DNA of 64,000 nucleotides from Acidimicrobiaceae bacterium (GCA_028819005.1 JAPPMP010000003.1:19352-83351); one strand, 5' to 3'; counted from the first letter of the stretch, positions 19,193-28,956 are shown. The notes: generated by a model not told the origin, from the letters alone. Translations and numbers: made by a program.

Positions 19193-20530
19193 TCAGGTGA
19201 GCAGCAGTGTCACCGCGTCGGCGAGGGCGTCTGCCTCCATCTGTGCCTCGGTGACGGTTTCGGCTTCCACCATCACCCGGACGAGCGGCTCGGTGCCGGA
19301 GGGCCTGATCAGGATCCGGCCCTTCGGGGCCAGACGGGCCATCGCCGCGTCGATCAACGGCGCACACTCTCGATCAAGCTGCTGGGCTTGCTGCTCCGAG
19401 ATCAGCTTCGGCACCACGATGTTGGACAGCACCTGGGGCAGGCGGGTCATGGCCCGCCCCGCCAGATCAGCCAGACTCTCGTTGCGGCGGACCACGACGT
19501 CGAGCAACTGGACCGCGGTGAGGAGTCCGTCGCCGGTCGTGGCCAAGTCACGGAAGATCACGTGACCCGACTGCTCACCGCCCAGCGAAAGCCCTCGGGC
19601 GTTGAGCGCCTCCAGCACGTAGCGGTCGCCGACCCTGGTGTCGACGACCTCGATCCCGGCGGCATCCATAGCCAGCCGGAAGCCGAGATTGGTCATGGCG
19701 GTTACCACCACCGCATTGTCGGTGAGCATCCGACGGGCACATCGGTCGAGCGCGCAGATCGCGATGATCTGATCGCCGTCGACGAGTTCGCCGGAGGCGT
19801 CGACCGCCAGCACGCGGTCGGCGTCGCCGTCGAACCCCAAGCCGACGTCGGCGCCCCCCGAAACGACAGCGGCCTGCAAAGAAGCAAGGTCAGTGGACCC
19901 GCATCCATCGTTGATGTTGTGGCCGTCAGGCGAATTGTGGATGACCACCACCTCCGCGCCCAGTTCAGTCAAGGCCCGCTGCACAACCGTTGTCGCAGCA
20001 CCGTTGGCCAGGTCCGCGACCACGCTCAGGCCCTTGAGACTGCGGCCGTCGAGACTGGCAACCACCGCGGCCAGATGACGCTCAACCGCCTCAGGATGCC
20101 GGTCGGCGCCGGCCCCTTCAACCACTGTGCCGCCCTCGGTCAGATACTGATCGAAACGCTGCTGGATCTCCTGCTGTGCATCTTCGGACAGCTTCATGCC
20201 GCCGGCAGCGAAGAACTTCACGCCGTTGTCATGGGCCGGATTGTGCGAAGCCGACACGACCGCGCCGGCAACGCCATTGTCATGAGACCAACGTGCCACC
20301 GCAGGCGTGGGCACGACCCCGAGATCGACAGAGTGACCGCCGGCGACAGCGATCCCGCCATGAATCGCGGCGGCCAGCGTCGGACTCGACGCCCGTGTGT
20401 CACGTCCGACAGCGAACCCTTCGCCGCCGAGGACGTCGGCTCCGGCCCTTCCCAGTGCGGCGACAGCTTGAGCAGACAACAGCGTGCGCGTGTCGCCACG
20501 CACACCGTCGGTCCCAAATCGCAAACTCAC
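19193..20530 (-). CDS. glmM: Phosphoglucosamine mutase
   Basis: Converts glucosamine-6-phosphate to glucosamine-1-phosphate for peptidoglycan precursors. 445 residues with FGTDGVRG at the N terminus, phosphoserine loop SASHNPAHDNGVKFF, metal-binding FDGDADR and C-terminal IRPSGTEPLVRV. GTG start at 20530 with GAGGAG seven bases upstream; the open frame extends upstream without family similarity. Adjacent to rpsI and glmS. Confidence 0.96.
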   Translation of the reverse strand: MSLRFGTDGVRGDTRTLLSAQAVAALGRAGADVLGGEGFAVGRDTRASSPTLAAAIHGGIAVAGGHSVDLGVVPTPAVARWSHDNGVAGAVVSASHNPAHDNGVKFFAAGGMKLSEDAQQEIQQRFDQYLTEGGTVVEGAGADRHPEAVERHLAAVVASLDGRSLKGLSVVADLANGAATTVVQRALTELGAEVVVIHNSPDGHNINDGCGSTDLASLQAAVVSGGADVGLGFDGDADRVLAVDASGELVDGDQIIAICALDRCARRMLTDNAVVVTAMTNLGFRLAMDAAGIEVVDTRVGDRYVLEALNARGLSLGGEQSGHVIFRDLATTGDGLLTAVQLLDVVVRRNESLADLAGRAMTRLPQVLSNIVVPKLISEQQAQQLDRECAPLIDAAMARLAPKGRILIRPSGTEPLVRVMVEAETVTEAQMEADALADAVTLLLT

Positions 20531-20585
20531 GAGCTCTCCTCTGCCGCCCCAAGACCGGATCAGTCCCGAGCGAGGCCCCAAGAGA

Positions 20586-20978
20586 CTAACGCTTGCTGTA
20601 CTGAGGAGCCTTGCGGGCCTTCTTGAGACCGTACTTCTTCGACTCCTTCTTGCGTGGATCGCGAGTCAGGAAGCCGGCCTTCTTCAGAGCATCGCGGTGC
20701 CCGACGTCGATCTTGACGAGACCTCGGGCGATTCCGAGCCGGAGAGCCCCGGCCTGACCGCTGGTGCCGCCACCGTGGATCGTGGCGTCGACGTCGTACA
20801 TCTCGTTGGTTTCAGTGGCCGACAACGGCTGGGTTGCAAGCATGCGGTGGGTCCGCGACGGGAAATAGTCGTCGAGAGTCCTGCCGTTCACGGTGACTAC
20901 ACCCGTACCGGCCCGGAATCGAACGCGCGCAACGGAGCGCTTGCGCCGACCGGTGGACTGCATGATCGGGGCGGGCAT
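20586..20978 (-). CDS. rpsI: Ribosomal protein S9 (uS9)
   Basis: Small-subunit protein whose C-terminal tail reaches the P site. 130 residues with [30 protein letters not shown] and the classic end [12 protein letters not shown]. The ATG at 20978 overlaps the rplM stop as TGATG. Confidence 0.97.
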   Translation of the reverse strand: MPAPIMQSTGRRKRSVARVRFRAGTGVVTVNGRTLDDYFPSRTHRMLATQPLSATETNEMYDVDATIHGGGTSGQAGALRLGIARGLVKIDVGHRDALKKAGFLTRDPRKKESKKYGLKKARKAPQYSKR

Positions 20979-21448
20979 CAGCTTCGACCTTGTTCGTCTT
21001 GCCCACGCGCCACAGCGTGAGCGATCTCCAGAGGTTGCGGCTTCTGCGCTTCGTGAGGATGCGCAGGGCCCGCGTAGACCTTCAACTTCTTGATCTGAGC
21101 ACGACCGAGGCGAGTCTTGGGGATCATGCCCCGGATGGCGTCGAGCACGGCCTGTTCGGGTTTGCGGGAGAGCTTGTGTGCGAAAGTCTCGGACCTGATG
21201 CCTCCGGGATAGCCCGAATGCGTGTAGACCATCTTCTTTTCGGCCTTGTCCCCGGTGAGCACGACCTTGTCGGCGTTCACGATGATGACATGGTCGCCGG
21301 TGTCGAGATGGGGTGAATAGGTGGCCTTGTGCTTGCCGCGCAGAACGTTGGCGACCTCGGTCGCGAGCCGGCCGAGGACCAAACCCTGGGCGTCGACGAC
21401 GTGCCAGCTGCGTTCGATCTCGCCGGCCTTGACTGCGGTGGTGGACAC
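20978..21448 (-). CDS. rplM: Ribosomal protein L13 (uL13)
   Basis: 156 residues with [27 protein letters not shown] and [11 protein letters not shown] use the GTG at 21448 (GGAGAG upstream); the frame opens to 21511. Usual rplM-rpsI pair, coupled by TGATG. Confidence 0.97.
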   Translation of the reverse strand: MSTTAVKAGEIERSWHVVDAQGLVLGRLATEVANVLRGKHKATYSPHLDTGDHVIIVNADKVVLTGDKAEKKMVYTHSGYPGGIRSETFAHKLSRKPEQAVLDAIRGMIPKTRLGRAQIKKLKVYAGPAHPHEAQKPQPLEIAHAVARGQDEQGRS

Positions 21449-21544
21449 GGAACTCTCCGAGACAAATAAGGAACTGTATGAGGCTACGGCCCTGAGCCCC
21501 GAACGACACATTTTCTAGGCGAACTTCGCATTTCGCAGTGAGAT

Positions 21545-22282
21545 TCAGTCGTAGTGGGCGCGCCAGAGCACCAGGCCGCGGCCGGGAGCGGGACTCGGGG
21601 CGGCGCCGCGGCTCAAGGCTCGCAACACCACGCCCATGTCCTCGACACGCCGTCGATGACGCCCGATCTCGACGCACATGCCCACCAGGCTGCGCACCAT
21701 CTGATGGGTGAACGCACTGGCGGTGATTTCAAATGTGACATCGTCAGCGGATTTGCGCCACTGTGCTTCGCGAACTGTACGCACGAACGTCTGCTGCGGC
21801 CGGCTCTTGTTGCGCTTGGAGAACGAAGTGAAGTCATGCGTGCCGACGATCGCTCCGCTCGCGTGCTGCATCGCCCCGATGTCGAGCCGGTCTCGCACAT
21901 GCCAGGTGAAATGCCTGGTGAGCGGATCGACTACGGGGCTGTTGAAGATGTGGTAGCGGTAGCTGCGCCCGGTGCAACTGAAGCGCGCATCGAAAGTGGG
22001 CGGAGCCGTCTCGACATTGTCGACCGCGATCGTCGGCCCCAGCATGCGATTCACGGCCCGGCTCAGTGCGCTCGGCTCGAAATGAGACTCATCCGCGTCG
22101 AAGGAGACAACCTGGCCCCGGGCGTGGACTCCGGCGTCGGTACGTCCGGCACCGGTGACAGTGACCGGATGGCGCAGCACCTGCGCCAGAGTGTCCTCGA
22201 GTTCGGACTGCACCGTCGCCACGCCCGGATTGCGGGCGAAACCGTGAAACGGGGTTCCGTCGTAGGCGACAGTCATCCGCAC
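21545..22282 (-). CDS. truA: tRNA pseudouridine synthase A
   Basis: Makes pseudouridine 38-40 in the tRNA anticodon arm. The catalytic Asp lies in [23 protein letters not shown] and [10 protein letters not shown] are also typical. I choose the GTG at 22282, eight bases after GGAGGGG and leading into [15 protein letters not shown], giving 245 residues; the frame is open to 22384. It sits just downstream of the accessory patch and before rplM. Confidence 0.95.
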   Translation of the reverse strand: MRMTVAYDGTPFHGFARNPGVATVQSELEDTLAQVLRHPVTVTGAGRTDAGVHARGQVVSFDADESHFEPSALSRAVNRMLGPTIAVDNVETAPPTFDARFSCTGRSYRYHIFNSPVVDPLTRHFTWHVRDRLDIGAMQHASGAIVGTHDFTSFSKRNKSRPQQTFVRTVREAQWRKSADDVTFEITASAFTHQMVRSLVGMCVEIGRHRRRVEDMGVVLRALSRGAAPSPAPGRGLVLWRAHYD

Positions 22283-22792
22283 CCGAACAAACCCCTCCGG
22301 CGGTGGCACCGCCAAGGACTCATGGCAAGGCATCACCAGCGAGTATATGTGCCGCGCAGCGGGACTGCTTTCGCGACCACGCACGCTGCGGTTGTGCGGT
22401 GTTGGAGTTTCCTCAACTAGCGAGCGTATCTCGGTGTTATGACTGGTAGCGATGGGTTTTCGAGAGCCGTTTAGTGTTGTCGCGGCAGCAACGTCTCAGA
22501 ATCGTTCATTGGTTTGATTTGACAAGGGGGGCACGACGTTGGTCGCAGCCATTGCAAGCAGTGATGCTCCACTCACGCAGCCAGGAAGGCGTCCCAATAC
22601 CTCCCGAGGGACTCAGGCTGCTTGGCCACCAACGAGAGGCGCTCGTGCCTGTCCGTTTGTTGCCAGTGCAAACCGAAGTCGTGGAGCACGATCCGCAGCC
22701 GCTATTCGTCGTCCGCGTCTTGGAGCCAGGGCACGTAGCTCGCCAACGTGTTCACGGGAGGCATCAGCGCAAGTCTAGATCCGGTACCCGCC
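22283..22792 (-). pseudogene. Decayed sequence between truA and IS remnant
   Basis: No intact gene. On the minus strand, 22541-22760 reads as a plausible decayed coding fragment (VNTLASYVPWLQDADDE, an in-frame TAG, then RLRIVLHDFGLHWQQT and SLGRYWDAFLAA), which I do not recognise. The rest up to truA shows no feature beyond the truA leader. Confidence 0.4.
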
Positions 22793-23158
22793 TTACCCGG
22801 TTTGTGCCGCGTCGAACGCGGCCCGATACGGTCCCCGCGCCACCCTTGAGAGCGAACCTCGTCCGCTGGCGCCGGTTCGCGACCCTCGACCATCAAGTTC
22901 GTATTGTATGGGTGGGATCATTCCGATTGCTGTGTGGAGGCGGTGGTGGTTGTACCAGTCGTGGACCCACAGGGTGATTTCTTGTCGGGCTTGGGTTTTG
23001 GTGTTCCAACAGCGCCGGTCGATGAGTTCGTGTTGGAGGGTGGAGAAGAACGATTCGGCCGCGGCGTTGTCTGAGGCGGTGCCGGTTCTTCCGGTGGATT
23101 GGGTGATGCCGAGCCGGTCGCAGGCTTCGGCGAAGGCTCTAGATGTGTATTGAGCGGA
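22793..23158 (-). pseudogene. IS3 OrfB transposase, C-terminal fragment
   Basis: Encodes the end of the rve integrase catalytic domain: SAQYTSRAFAEACDRLG, then the DDE glutamate region NAAAESFFSTLQHELI and WVHDWYNHHRLHTAIG. A tail that reads beyond the usual end follows. It joins the IS30 fragment directly, so the first two catalytic Asp residues are lost. Confidence 0.85.
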
Positions 23159-23159
23159 T

Positions 23160-23345
23160 TCAACCGGTCGTTGCAACACGGGGTTGTTGGAGGGAGTGTA
23201 GGTGCTGGTCGAGGGCTTCGGCTGGGGTCTTCCATCCGAGTGTCTTTCGGGGCCGGGAGTTCAAGGCGTGGGCGACAGCCTCGATCTCTTCGGCAGACCA
23301 TCGCGACAGGTCCGTGCCCTTCGGGAAGTATTGGCGCTGAAGTCC
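23160..23345 (-). pseudogene. IS30-family transposase, C-terminal fragment
   Basis: Reads QYFPKGTDLSRWSAEEIE, then VAHALNSRPRKTLGWKTP and a tail ending QQPRVATTG with its own stop. This is the conserved end of IS30 transposases. It lies in the middle of the IS3 orfB, on the same strand but in a different frame from the preceding orfB part. Confidence 0.85.
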
Positions 23346-23728
23346 CGCCTCAGCAGGTCTGTGGGGGCCGCATCGCCGGGGTTCTGGCCGGTCAGGCCCC
23401 TCTTGTTGGGTTTGGGGCGTGCGCACAGGCCCTGGCGGGCCATCGACGCCTCCACCGTCTTGTGCGACACCTTGATGCCGTCTCGGCGCAGCTGGGCTGT
23501 GACCCTGGGCGACCCGTAGGTCCCCTCAGAGCGGTCGAACGCCTGCTTCACCTCAGCGTCGGTCGCCCGGCGGCGGATCTGCATCGGCGTCGGCGGACGG
23601 TCGAGGTGCTCATAGAACGTCGAGGGCGCCACGTCCAGCGCCCGCAACGACACCGCGTGAGGCACACCGTGACCGGTCCTTTGGGCGGCGATGAACTCTG
23701 CGGTCACCGCGTTGGCTCGTTCACCCAC
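23333..23728 (-). pseudogene. IS3 OrfB transposase, N-terminal fragment
   Basis: About 132 residues of OrfB: HTH_21-type YGSPRVTAQLRRDGIKV and RPKPNKRGLTG through APTDLLRRDFSA, which normally leads into the catalytic domain. There the frame runs into the IS30 fragment and ends. The ORF overlaps orfA by 25 bases, as in IS3 elements using programmed frameshifting. Confidence 0.85.
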
Positions 23729-23988
23729 AGGACCACGGATCGTTTGAGAACATCACGCTCCATCTCCAGCTCGGCCACTCGCTTGCGGAGCCTCGCCAGC
23801 TCGGCTCGCTCGTCTGTCGACAACCCGCCGGCCCGCTCGACGCGATCCCTTCGCACCCAATTCCCCAGCGTGCCCTCGTTCACACCCAGCTCGCGGGCCA
23901 CATGGGCCACCGGCCTGCCGGTCTCGTTCACGATCCACACAGCCCCATCACCGAACTCCCGATCAAAATTCCTTCGCAGTCTGGACAC
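23704..23988 (-). CDS. IS3-family OrfA
   Basis: 94 residues with the HTH of IS3 OrfA (VAHVARELGVNEGTLGNWV) followed by the leucine-zipper ELARLRKRVAELEMERDVLKRS. GTG start with GGAGG upstream. Intact, but the partner orfB is broken. Confidence 0.85.
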   Translation of the reverse strand: MSRLRRNFDREFGDGAVWIVNETGRPVAHVARELGVNEGTLGNWVRRDRVERAGGLSTDERAELARLRKRVAELEMERDVLKRSVVLWVNEPTR

Positions 23989-24006
23989 AGCTCCTCCTTA
24001 TAGAGC

Positions 24007-24420
24007 ATGTCTCCACAAAAAGGGGGGAACCTCAGTGTCGGGAAGGGCAGCGCGGGTGATTGGGTTCGCCAGGCGCGTTTTGACCGCGGCGACAGACCGG
24101 GGTTGATTACCGCGGAGCGCAACGAGCTGACGGCGTTGCGTCGTGAGAACGCGAAGCGGAAGATGGATTGCGAACTGCTCAAACGACCGAGCGAAGGAGT
24201 TGGGACAGCGACCCGTTGTCGCTGGGTTGTTGCAAAATATGGCCGTGGGGTTCCCGACGACATCGGCGTGCCGGGTTGCCGGTGTGACCAGTCGGGGTTT
24301 TGCGGGTGGTGTGCCAGCGAGCTTCACCGCCGAGCTTTGAACAACAAGCTGAGGTTGAGCTAGTCGGGGAGATCAAACAGATCCATGCCGAGTCGCCTTG
24401 GCGGGCTTGCCATCCGCTCC
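24007..24420 (+). pseudogene. Second IS3-type remnant, degenerate, opposite strand
   Basis: On the plus strand, WVRQARFDRGDRPGLITAER then NELTALRRENAKRKMD is an OrfA fragment. A frame change leads to a decayed OrfB start (RGFAGGVPASFTAEL, then an EIKQIHAES-like stretch near 24368-24395). Several stops and shifts; the N-terminal HTH is missing. Confidence 0.75.
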
Positions 24421-24460
24421 GTTGGTCGTCTAGGATTCCGGGCGTGTGGAGAACTGGCCT

Positions 24461-25081
24461 ATGAAGTTCCGCCGAAGCTTCGTTTGGTTGGTCATGTTTA
24501 CGGCCATGTCGCTGCTGGTTCCTGCGACGGTGTCTGCGAGCGACGAGGAAGAGCCGCCAACCGCGGATCCAGAACCTAGGGGCGAAGAACTTCCCGCTAG
24601 TGGTTTTTCTTCTTTATCGGCTCTAAGTACCACATCTGAAGGGTCTGAATGGTCTGAAAGTTTCAGTTTGGCCAGGTTCATTTGGCCATGGACATCATGC
24701 CAACACACAGGCAACAGCGATCGCGTTTACAAGTCAGGAGGCGACGTCTCGGTGCATTCGTGGTGGGAAGCTCTGAATAACTCTTGTCCGCATAAAGCGC
24801 ACGTTTGGGCAGAACTGCAAGCGGTGTACTGCACGTACTACCCCGATGGCACCCGGTACTGCCGTTTTGTTCCAGTCATCAGATCTGCGACGAAGTTATT
24901 ACGGGAAGGAGGAAATACGCGATACGACAGGGTGACAACCCGAATCACTTGTACTTCGCGCCAAACGGTAGGGTGGAGGGTTGCAGTAGATGTTGACATC
25001 CCACGCCGGATTGACGGTCCAGAAAAATACTATTCCGAAGGCGTAGACCTGTCATGTGCAGTACCGTATCCGGGACAATAA
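24461..25081 (+). CDS. Secreted protein of unknown function
   Basis: 206 residues from the ATG at 24461, with GGAG nine bases upstream (a GTG at 24446 would add five). Signal peptide MKFRRSFVWLVMFTAMSLL ending near VSAS, an acidic Pro/Ser linker, then a Cys- and Trp-containing domain (WTSCQHTGN, NNSCPHKAHVW, VYCTYYPDGTRYC, RITCTSR, DLSCAVP). Six or more cysteines suggest disulfides outside the cell. Not recognised. It sits next to IS remnants in lower-GC DNA, consistent with acquisition. Confidence 0.7.
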   Translation: MKFRRSFVWLVMFTAMSLLVPATVSASDEEEPPTADPEPRGEELPASGFSSLSALSTTSEGSEWSESFSLARFIWPWTSCQHTGNSDRVYKSGGDVSVHSWWEALNNSCPHKAHVWAELQAVYCTYYPDGTRYCRFVPVIRSATKLLREGGNTRYDRVTTRITCTSRQTVGWRVAVDVDIPRRIDGPEKYYSEGVDLSCAVPYPGQ

Positions 25082-25219
25082 TCAAGCGCCGTCACTTAGT
25101 CAGAAGATCGAGTGCGCAGTCAATAGTTCGGGCGTTTCACAGGTTGGTCCCGATTCGCGCGGCCCCATAGTCGGGACGGCGCGGGTCATGGGTCAGGCCT
25201 TGTCTTGTAGAAGTAACCG

Positions 25220-25771
25220 ATGTTAGAAGTTGTGTCTCTCGCAGCAGTGTGTGAAATCGAGGATTTGAGAGAAGATCCCCGAAAGCCGACTGTAGACGGA
25301 AGCGACCAAGTCTTCGCGCAAGAAAATCAGAGTGCGAAACAGTTTGAAATTGGATCACTGAAAGCCACACCAATCACTGTCGCCAGTCCGTTGCCATCCA
25401 AGCAAAAAACTGCACAAAGACAACGACTGCTTGAATCGGGGACGCCAATTTTCTTTATTGAAGAATTTGCGAAACTGGACAACGGCAGGCGCATCCTTCT
25501 ACGAGATGACCGCGGCTGGAGCGGTTGGCCGATCAACGCAGCTGGCAGTTCATGGAAGGTCGCGAGCGGGGTAGAGTTGACGAGAGCGGCCTTCAGGGTG
25601 CTTGAACCTGACGAAGAAGAGTGGATCGCTGACAAATGGATCGAATGGGTTATCCAACGTTTGCACTTTTTTGGCGTTGACGTCGATCCAGCATCAGTAC
25701 ACGCCGCGCCCATGGTTGTAGATTTTGGACCTCGGCTCATTCAAGAGTTAAGGCAACTAAAGCACCCTTAG
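25220..25771 (+). CDS. Hypothetical protein
   Basis: 183 residues, soluble, acidic, no motif recognised. The middle, RLLESGTPIFFIEEFAKLDNG and RRILLRDDRGWSGWP, reads like real coding sequence; the GC content is below that of the neighbouring housekeeping genes. No obvious ribosome site decides the start. Last gene of the accessory patch before rplQ; probably foreign. Confidence 0.55.
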   Translation: MLEVVSLAAVCEIEDLREDPRKPTVDGSDQVFAQENQSAKQFEIGSLKATPITVASPLPSKQKTAQRQRLLESGTPIFFIEEFAKLDNGRRILLRDDRGWSGWPINAAGSSWKVASGVELTRAAFRVLEPDEEEWIADKWIEWVIQRLHFFGVDVDPASVHAAPMVVDFGPRLIQELRQLKHP

Positions 25772-25867
25772 AGTGTTAGGGGGCGAACTCCACCGGTGAA
25801 TCCAGACTGAGATCACACCCGCTTTTGGTCGCAGTGGGCCTGTCAGCGGTTGGTCGGAGGCGGTCAC

Positions 25868-26221
25868 TTAGACCAGTTCGATACGGGCCATCGGAGCGTT
25901 GTCGCCGGAGCGATTCTCAAGCTTGATGATCCGCGTATAACCACCTGGGCGGTCCACATAGCGAGGGCCTATCTCATCGAACAGTTTCGAGGCCATTTCC
26001 CGGTCGCCCAGGAATCTGACTACCTGACGGTGATTGTGAACGCCGCCGGCTTTGGCCTTGGTGATCATCTTCTCGGCGATGGGGCGCATGGCCTTGGCCT
26101 TGGCCTGAGTGGTAGTGATCCCCTCAGCGGCGATGAGCGACGAGACGAGGTTGGCCATCATCAGCTTCTGATGTTGTGAACTGCCGCCGAAACGGCGCCC
26201 CTTGCGCGGTCTGCCTGGCAT
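25868..26221 (-). CDS. rplQ: Ribosomal protein L17 (bL17)
   Basis: 117 residues starting MPGRPRKGRRFGGSSQHQK, ending RIELV; standard bL17 with no extension. Four bases after rpoA, last gene of the alpha operon. Confidence 0.97.
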   Translation of the reverse strand: MPGRPRKGRRFGGSSQHQKLMMANLVSSLIAAEGITTTQAKAKAMRPIAEKMITKAKAGGVHNHRQVVRFLGDREMASKLFDEIGPRYVDRPGGYTRIIKLENRSGDNAPMARIELV

Positions 26222-26224
26222 AGC

Positions 26225-27163
26225 TCAGCCCTGGTTCAGGAGCGAGAGACCCCGCTCGTCAAGTTTGGAGACGACCTCGTCGAGGCTCTTCTGGCCGAAG
26301 TTGGTGATTGCCAGGAGGTCCATCTCAGATTTCTGCAGGAGCTCCCCGACAGTGTTGACCTGAGCCCGCTTCAGGCAGTTGCGCGGGCGCTCGGACAGTT
26401 CCAGTGCATCGATCGAGAGATCCATGTCGGGACCACCCGTGGCCACCTGGATGGCTTCGCCGAGTTGCAGGCCCTGCGGCTCGTCGCTCATCTCCTCGAT
26501 GAGCTGCACCAGGGCACGCAGCGTGCCGCCTGCCGAGGCGAGAGCCTCTCGCGGCGAGATCGAGCCGTCGGTCTCGATCTCGAGAATGAGACGGTCGAAA
26601 TCGGTGGACTGCTCAACCCGCGTGGGCTCGACTAGGAAAGCGACCCGCCGCACCGGCGAATAGATCGAGTCAACCGGAATCACACCGATGGTGGTGGTAG
26701 TGCTGTTGCGTTCGGCAGAAACGTAGCCGCGGCCTCGTTGCACCGTGATGTCGAGAGCCAACCGGCCTTTCTCGTTGACGTTGGCCAGAGGCAGTTCACC
26801 GTTCAGCACTTCCACATCAGGATGAGGTTGAATGTCGCCTGCGGTCACCAGAGCCGGGCCGCGGGCGTCGAGCCGCAGGGTCACCGGCTCCTCGCTGTGG
26901 ACCTCGAGCACGAGATCCTTGAGGTTCAAAATGATGTCGGTGACGTCCTCGGCCACACCGGTGATGGTGTCGAACTCGTGGAGGGCATCGTCGAAGCGAA
27001 CCTGCGTCACCGCGGCGCCGGGAATCGACGAGAGCAGTGTGCGACGGATCGAATTTCCGATTGTGTGGCCGAAACCGGGTTCCAGCGGGCCGACGGAGAA
27101 CCTCTGAAGGTTGTCTTCGGCCTCGTCAATGGACTCGACGGTGGGGCGCTGAATGACGAGCAT
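26225..27163 (-). CDS. rpoA: RNA polymerase alpha subunit
   Basis: 312 residues: N-terminal dimerisation domain (FGHTIGNSIRRTLLSSIPGAAV) and C-terminal DNA/activator-binding domain (ELSERPRNCLKRAQVNTVGELLQ). In the usual rpsM-rpsK-rpsD-rpoA-rplQ order. Confidence 0.98.
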   Translation of the reverse strand: MLVIQRPTVESIDEAEDNLQRFSVGPLEPGFGHTIGNSIRRTLLSSIPGAAVTQVRFDDALHEFDTITGVAEDVTDIILNLKDLVLEVHSEEPVTLRLDARGPALVTAGDIQPHPDVEVLNGELPLANVNEKGRLALDITVQRGRGYVSAERNSTTTTIGVIPVDSIYSPVRRVAFLVEPTRVEQSTDFDRLILEIETDGSISPREALASAGGTLRALVQLIEEMSDEPQGLQLGEAIQVATGGPDMDLSIDALELSERPRNCLKRAQVNTVGELLQKSEMDLLAITNFGQKSLDEVVSKLDERGLSLLNQG

Positions 27164-27175
27164 CGGGTACCTCGG

Positions 27176-27790
27176 CTACTTGGAGTAGAGCTCGACGATG
27201 AGCTGTTCGCGTACGGGGACGTCGATCTGCTCCCGGAGCGGGAGTTCACGAACGGTGATTTGGAACTCTCCGCTCTGTTCGAGCCACGCCGGGGGCGTGC
27301 GGTCCAAGACGTCGGAGTTCCATTGGACGACGGTGAAGCTCCGCGCTTTTTCGCGCAGCTCGATGACATCGCCCTTGCGTACACGGTAGCTCGGGATCGT
27401 GACCCGGCGACCGTTGACGTTGACGTGCCCGTGATTGACGAACTGACGGGACTGGGGACGGGTGGCGCCCCAGCCCGCGCGGTAGATCACGTTGTCGAGT
27501 CGAAGCTCCAGAAAGCGCAGCATATTGTCGCCGGTGACACCCTGACGACGGCTCGCCTCGGTGAAGATGTTGCGGAACTGACGCTCCGTCAGGCCGTATG
27601 TGTGGCGAGCCTTCTGCTTCTCCTGAAGCTGGAGAAGATACTCAGAGACGTTGCCCCGGCGCCGGGAGCGTCCGTGTTCACCGGGCGGGTAGGGGCGCCG
27701 ATCAAGAGCGATCGTCTCGCCCTTGGTCCCCCAGATGTTGGTGCCCAAGCGACGCGAGACGCGTGCTTTGGGGCCGGTATAACGTGACAT
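27176..27790 (-). CDS. rpsD: Ribosomal protein S4 (uS4)
   Basis: 204 residues with an S4 RNA-binding domain (LELRLDNVIYRAGW, QFVNHGHVNVNG). Starts MSRYTGPKARVSRRLG; lacks the zinc-finger cysteines at the N terminus. Nucleates 30S assembly and in many bacteria represses the alpha operon. Confidence 0.97.
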   Translation of the reverse strand: MSRYTGPKARVSRRLGTNIWGTKGETIALDRRPYPPGEHGRSRRRGNVSEYLLQLQEKQKARHTYGLTERQFRNIFTEASRRQGVTGDNMLRFLELRLDNVIYRAGWGATRPQSRQFVNHGHVNVNGRRVTIPSYRVRKGDVIELREKARSFTVVQWNSDVLDRTPPAWLEQSGEFQITVRELPLREQIDVPVREQLIVELYSK

Positions 27791-27793
27791 TGC

Positions 27794-28192
27794 TCAAGCC
27801 CTCCGCCGCTTGACAAGGCGGCAGCCGTTGTGGGGAATCGGAGAGACGTCTTTGATGCCGGTCACCTCGATCCCCGCGTTTTGTATCGAACGAATTGCGG
27901 TCTCGCGGCCCGAACCAGGACCCTTCACCTGCACATCGACTTTGCGGACGCCGTGCTCCATCGCCCTCTGAGCGGCCTGTTCGGCGGCGAGCTGGGCAGC
28001 GAACGGGGTCGACTTGCGAGAACCGGTGAAGCCCACATTGCCCGCAGACGCCCAAGCGATGACGTCGCCCTTCTGATCGCTGATGGCGATGATCGTGTTG
28101 TTGAAAGAACTCTTGATATGGGCCACACCGTGAGTGACGTTCTTGCGCTCACGTTTACGGGGCCGACGCCCTCTCGCCCCTGCAGCAGCCAT
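27794..28192 (-). CDS. rpsK: Ribosomal protein S11 (uS11)
   Basis: 132 residues with [20 protein letters not shown] and the conserved end [13 protein letters not shown]. The start overlaps the rpsM stop as TAATG. Confidence 0.97.
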   Translation of the reverse strand: MAAAGARGRRPRKRERKNVTHGVAHIKSSFNNTIIAISDQKGDVIAWASAGNVGFTGSRKSTPFAAQLAAEQAAQRAMEHGVRKVDVQVKGPGSGRETAIRSIQNAGIEVTGIKDVSPIPHNGCRLVKRRRA

Positions 28193-28569
28193 TACTTCTT
28201 GACCTTCTTCTTGCCGGCAATGGTCTTCTTGGGACCCTTGCGTGTACGAGCATTGGTGTGGGTGCGCTGCCCCCGGACCGGCAGTCCCCGACGATGGCGG
28301 AGCCCCTGATAACAGCCGATCTCCATCTTGCGCTTGATGTCCTGGCTGACTTCGCGGCGCAGATCGCCCTCGACCCGGAGGTCGGAGTCGATGAAACTGC
28401 GGATCTTGGCGACTTCGTCGTCGGTGAGGTCGCGCACCCGCGTGGCCGAATCGATGCCGATGGCGTCGCAGACCGCAAGCGCGGTGGATCGGCCGATGCC
28501 GTATATGTAGGTGAGCGAGGTGCCCACCTGCTTCTCACGCGGGATATCGACTCCGCTGATGCGTGCCAT
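28192..28569 (-). CDS. rpsM: Ribosomal protein S13 (uS13)
   Basis: 125 residues starting [20 protein letters not shown], with [10 protein letters not shown] and [20 protein letters not shown]; Lys-rich tail. Coupled to rpsK. Confidence 0.97.
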   Translation of the reverse strand: MARISGVDIPREKQVGTSLTYIYGIGRSTALAVCDAIGIDSATRVRDLTDDEVAKIRSFIDSDLRVEGDLRREVSQDIKRKMEIGCYQGLRHRRGLPVRGQRTHTNARTRKGPKKTIAGKKKVKK

Positions 28570-28570
28570 C

Positions 28571-28684
28571 TCAGCCCTGCCTCTGCTTGTGACGGGGGTT
28601 GTCGCAAATCACCATGACGCGGCGACGGCGCTGAATCACCTTGCACTTGTCACAGATTTTTTTGACGCTGGTTCGAACTTTCAT
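28571..28684 (-). CDS. rpmJ: Ribosomal protein L36 (bL36)
   Basis: 37 residues, read by eye: [28 protein letters not shown], ending RHKQRQG. The zinc ligands Cys11, Cys14, Cys27 and His32 are all present. Lies one base before rpsM, between it and infA, the normal place. Confidence 0.97.
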   Translation of the reverse strand: MKVRTSVKKICDKCKVIQRRRRVMVICDNPRHKQRQG

Positions 28685-28731
28685 TTTACTCCCGACCGCT
28701 TCTGCGGCCGCTCGCCGGCTGAAGCCGGGAT

Positions 28732-28956
28732 CTACTTGTAGCGGTAGGTGATGCGCCCACGCTGCAGGTCATATGGGGTCAACTCCACCTGGACACGGTC
28801 CCCAGGAAGGATACGGATGTAGTGCATTCGCATCTTTCCGCTTATGTGTGCGAGCACCTTGTGGCCATTCTCCAAATCGACCCGGAACATGGCGTTCGGG
28901 AGCGACTCGATGACAGTGCCCTCGAGAACAATCGCATCTTCTTTAGGCTTCGGCAG
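28732..28956 (-). CDS. infA: Translation initiation factor IF-1, apparent CTG start
   Basis: 74 residues: [20 protein letters not shown], then [34 protein letters not shown] and ITYRYK, clearly IF-1 (OB fold, binds the 30S A site). The codon at the expected first position is CTG (28956-28954), seven bases after a strong TAGGAGG. No ATG, GTG or TTG exists in frame between that ribosome site and residue 23. Start at CTG is therefore the simplest reading. Confidence 0.9.
   Translation of the reverse strand: MPKPKEDAIVLEGTVIESLPNAMFRVDLENGHKVLAHISGKMRMHYIRILPGDRVQVELTPYDLQRGRITYRYK

Larger units (their letters stand above)
22793..24035 (-). mobile_element. IS3-family element remnant interrupted by IS30 fragment
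   Basis: An IS3-type insertion sequence with intact orfA and an orfB split into N- and C-terminal parts by a piece of an IS30-type transposase gene. The upstream end is near tgtctccacaaaaagggggg at about 24008-24030, which looks like an IS3 terminal repeat; the other end was not found by eye. It can no longer move on its own proteins. Confidence 0.8.
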
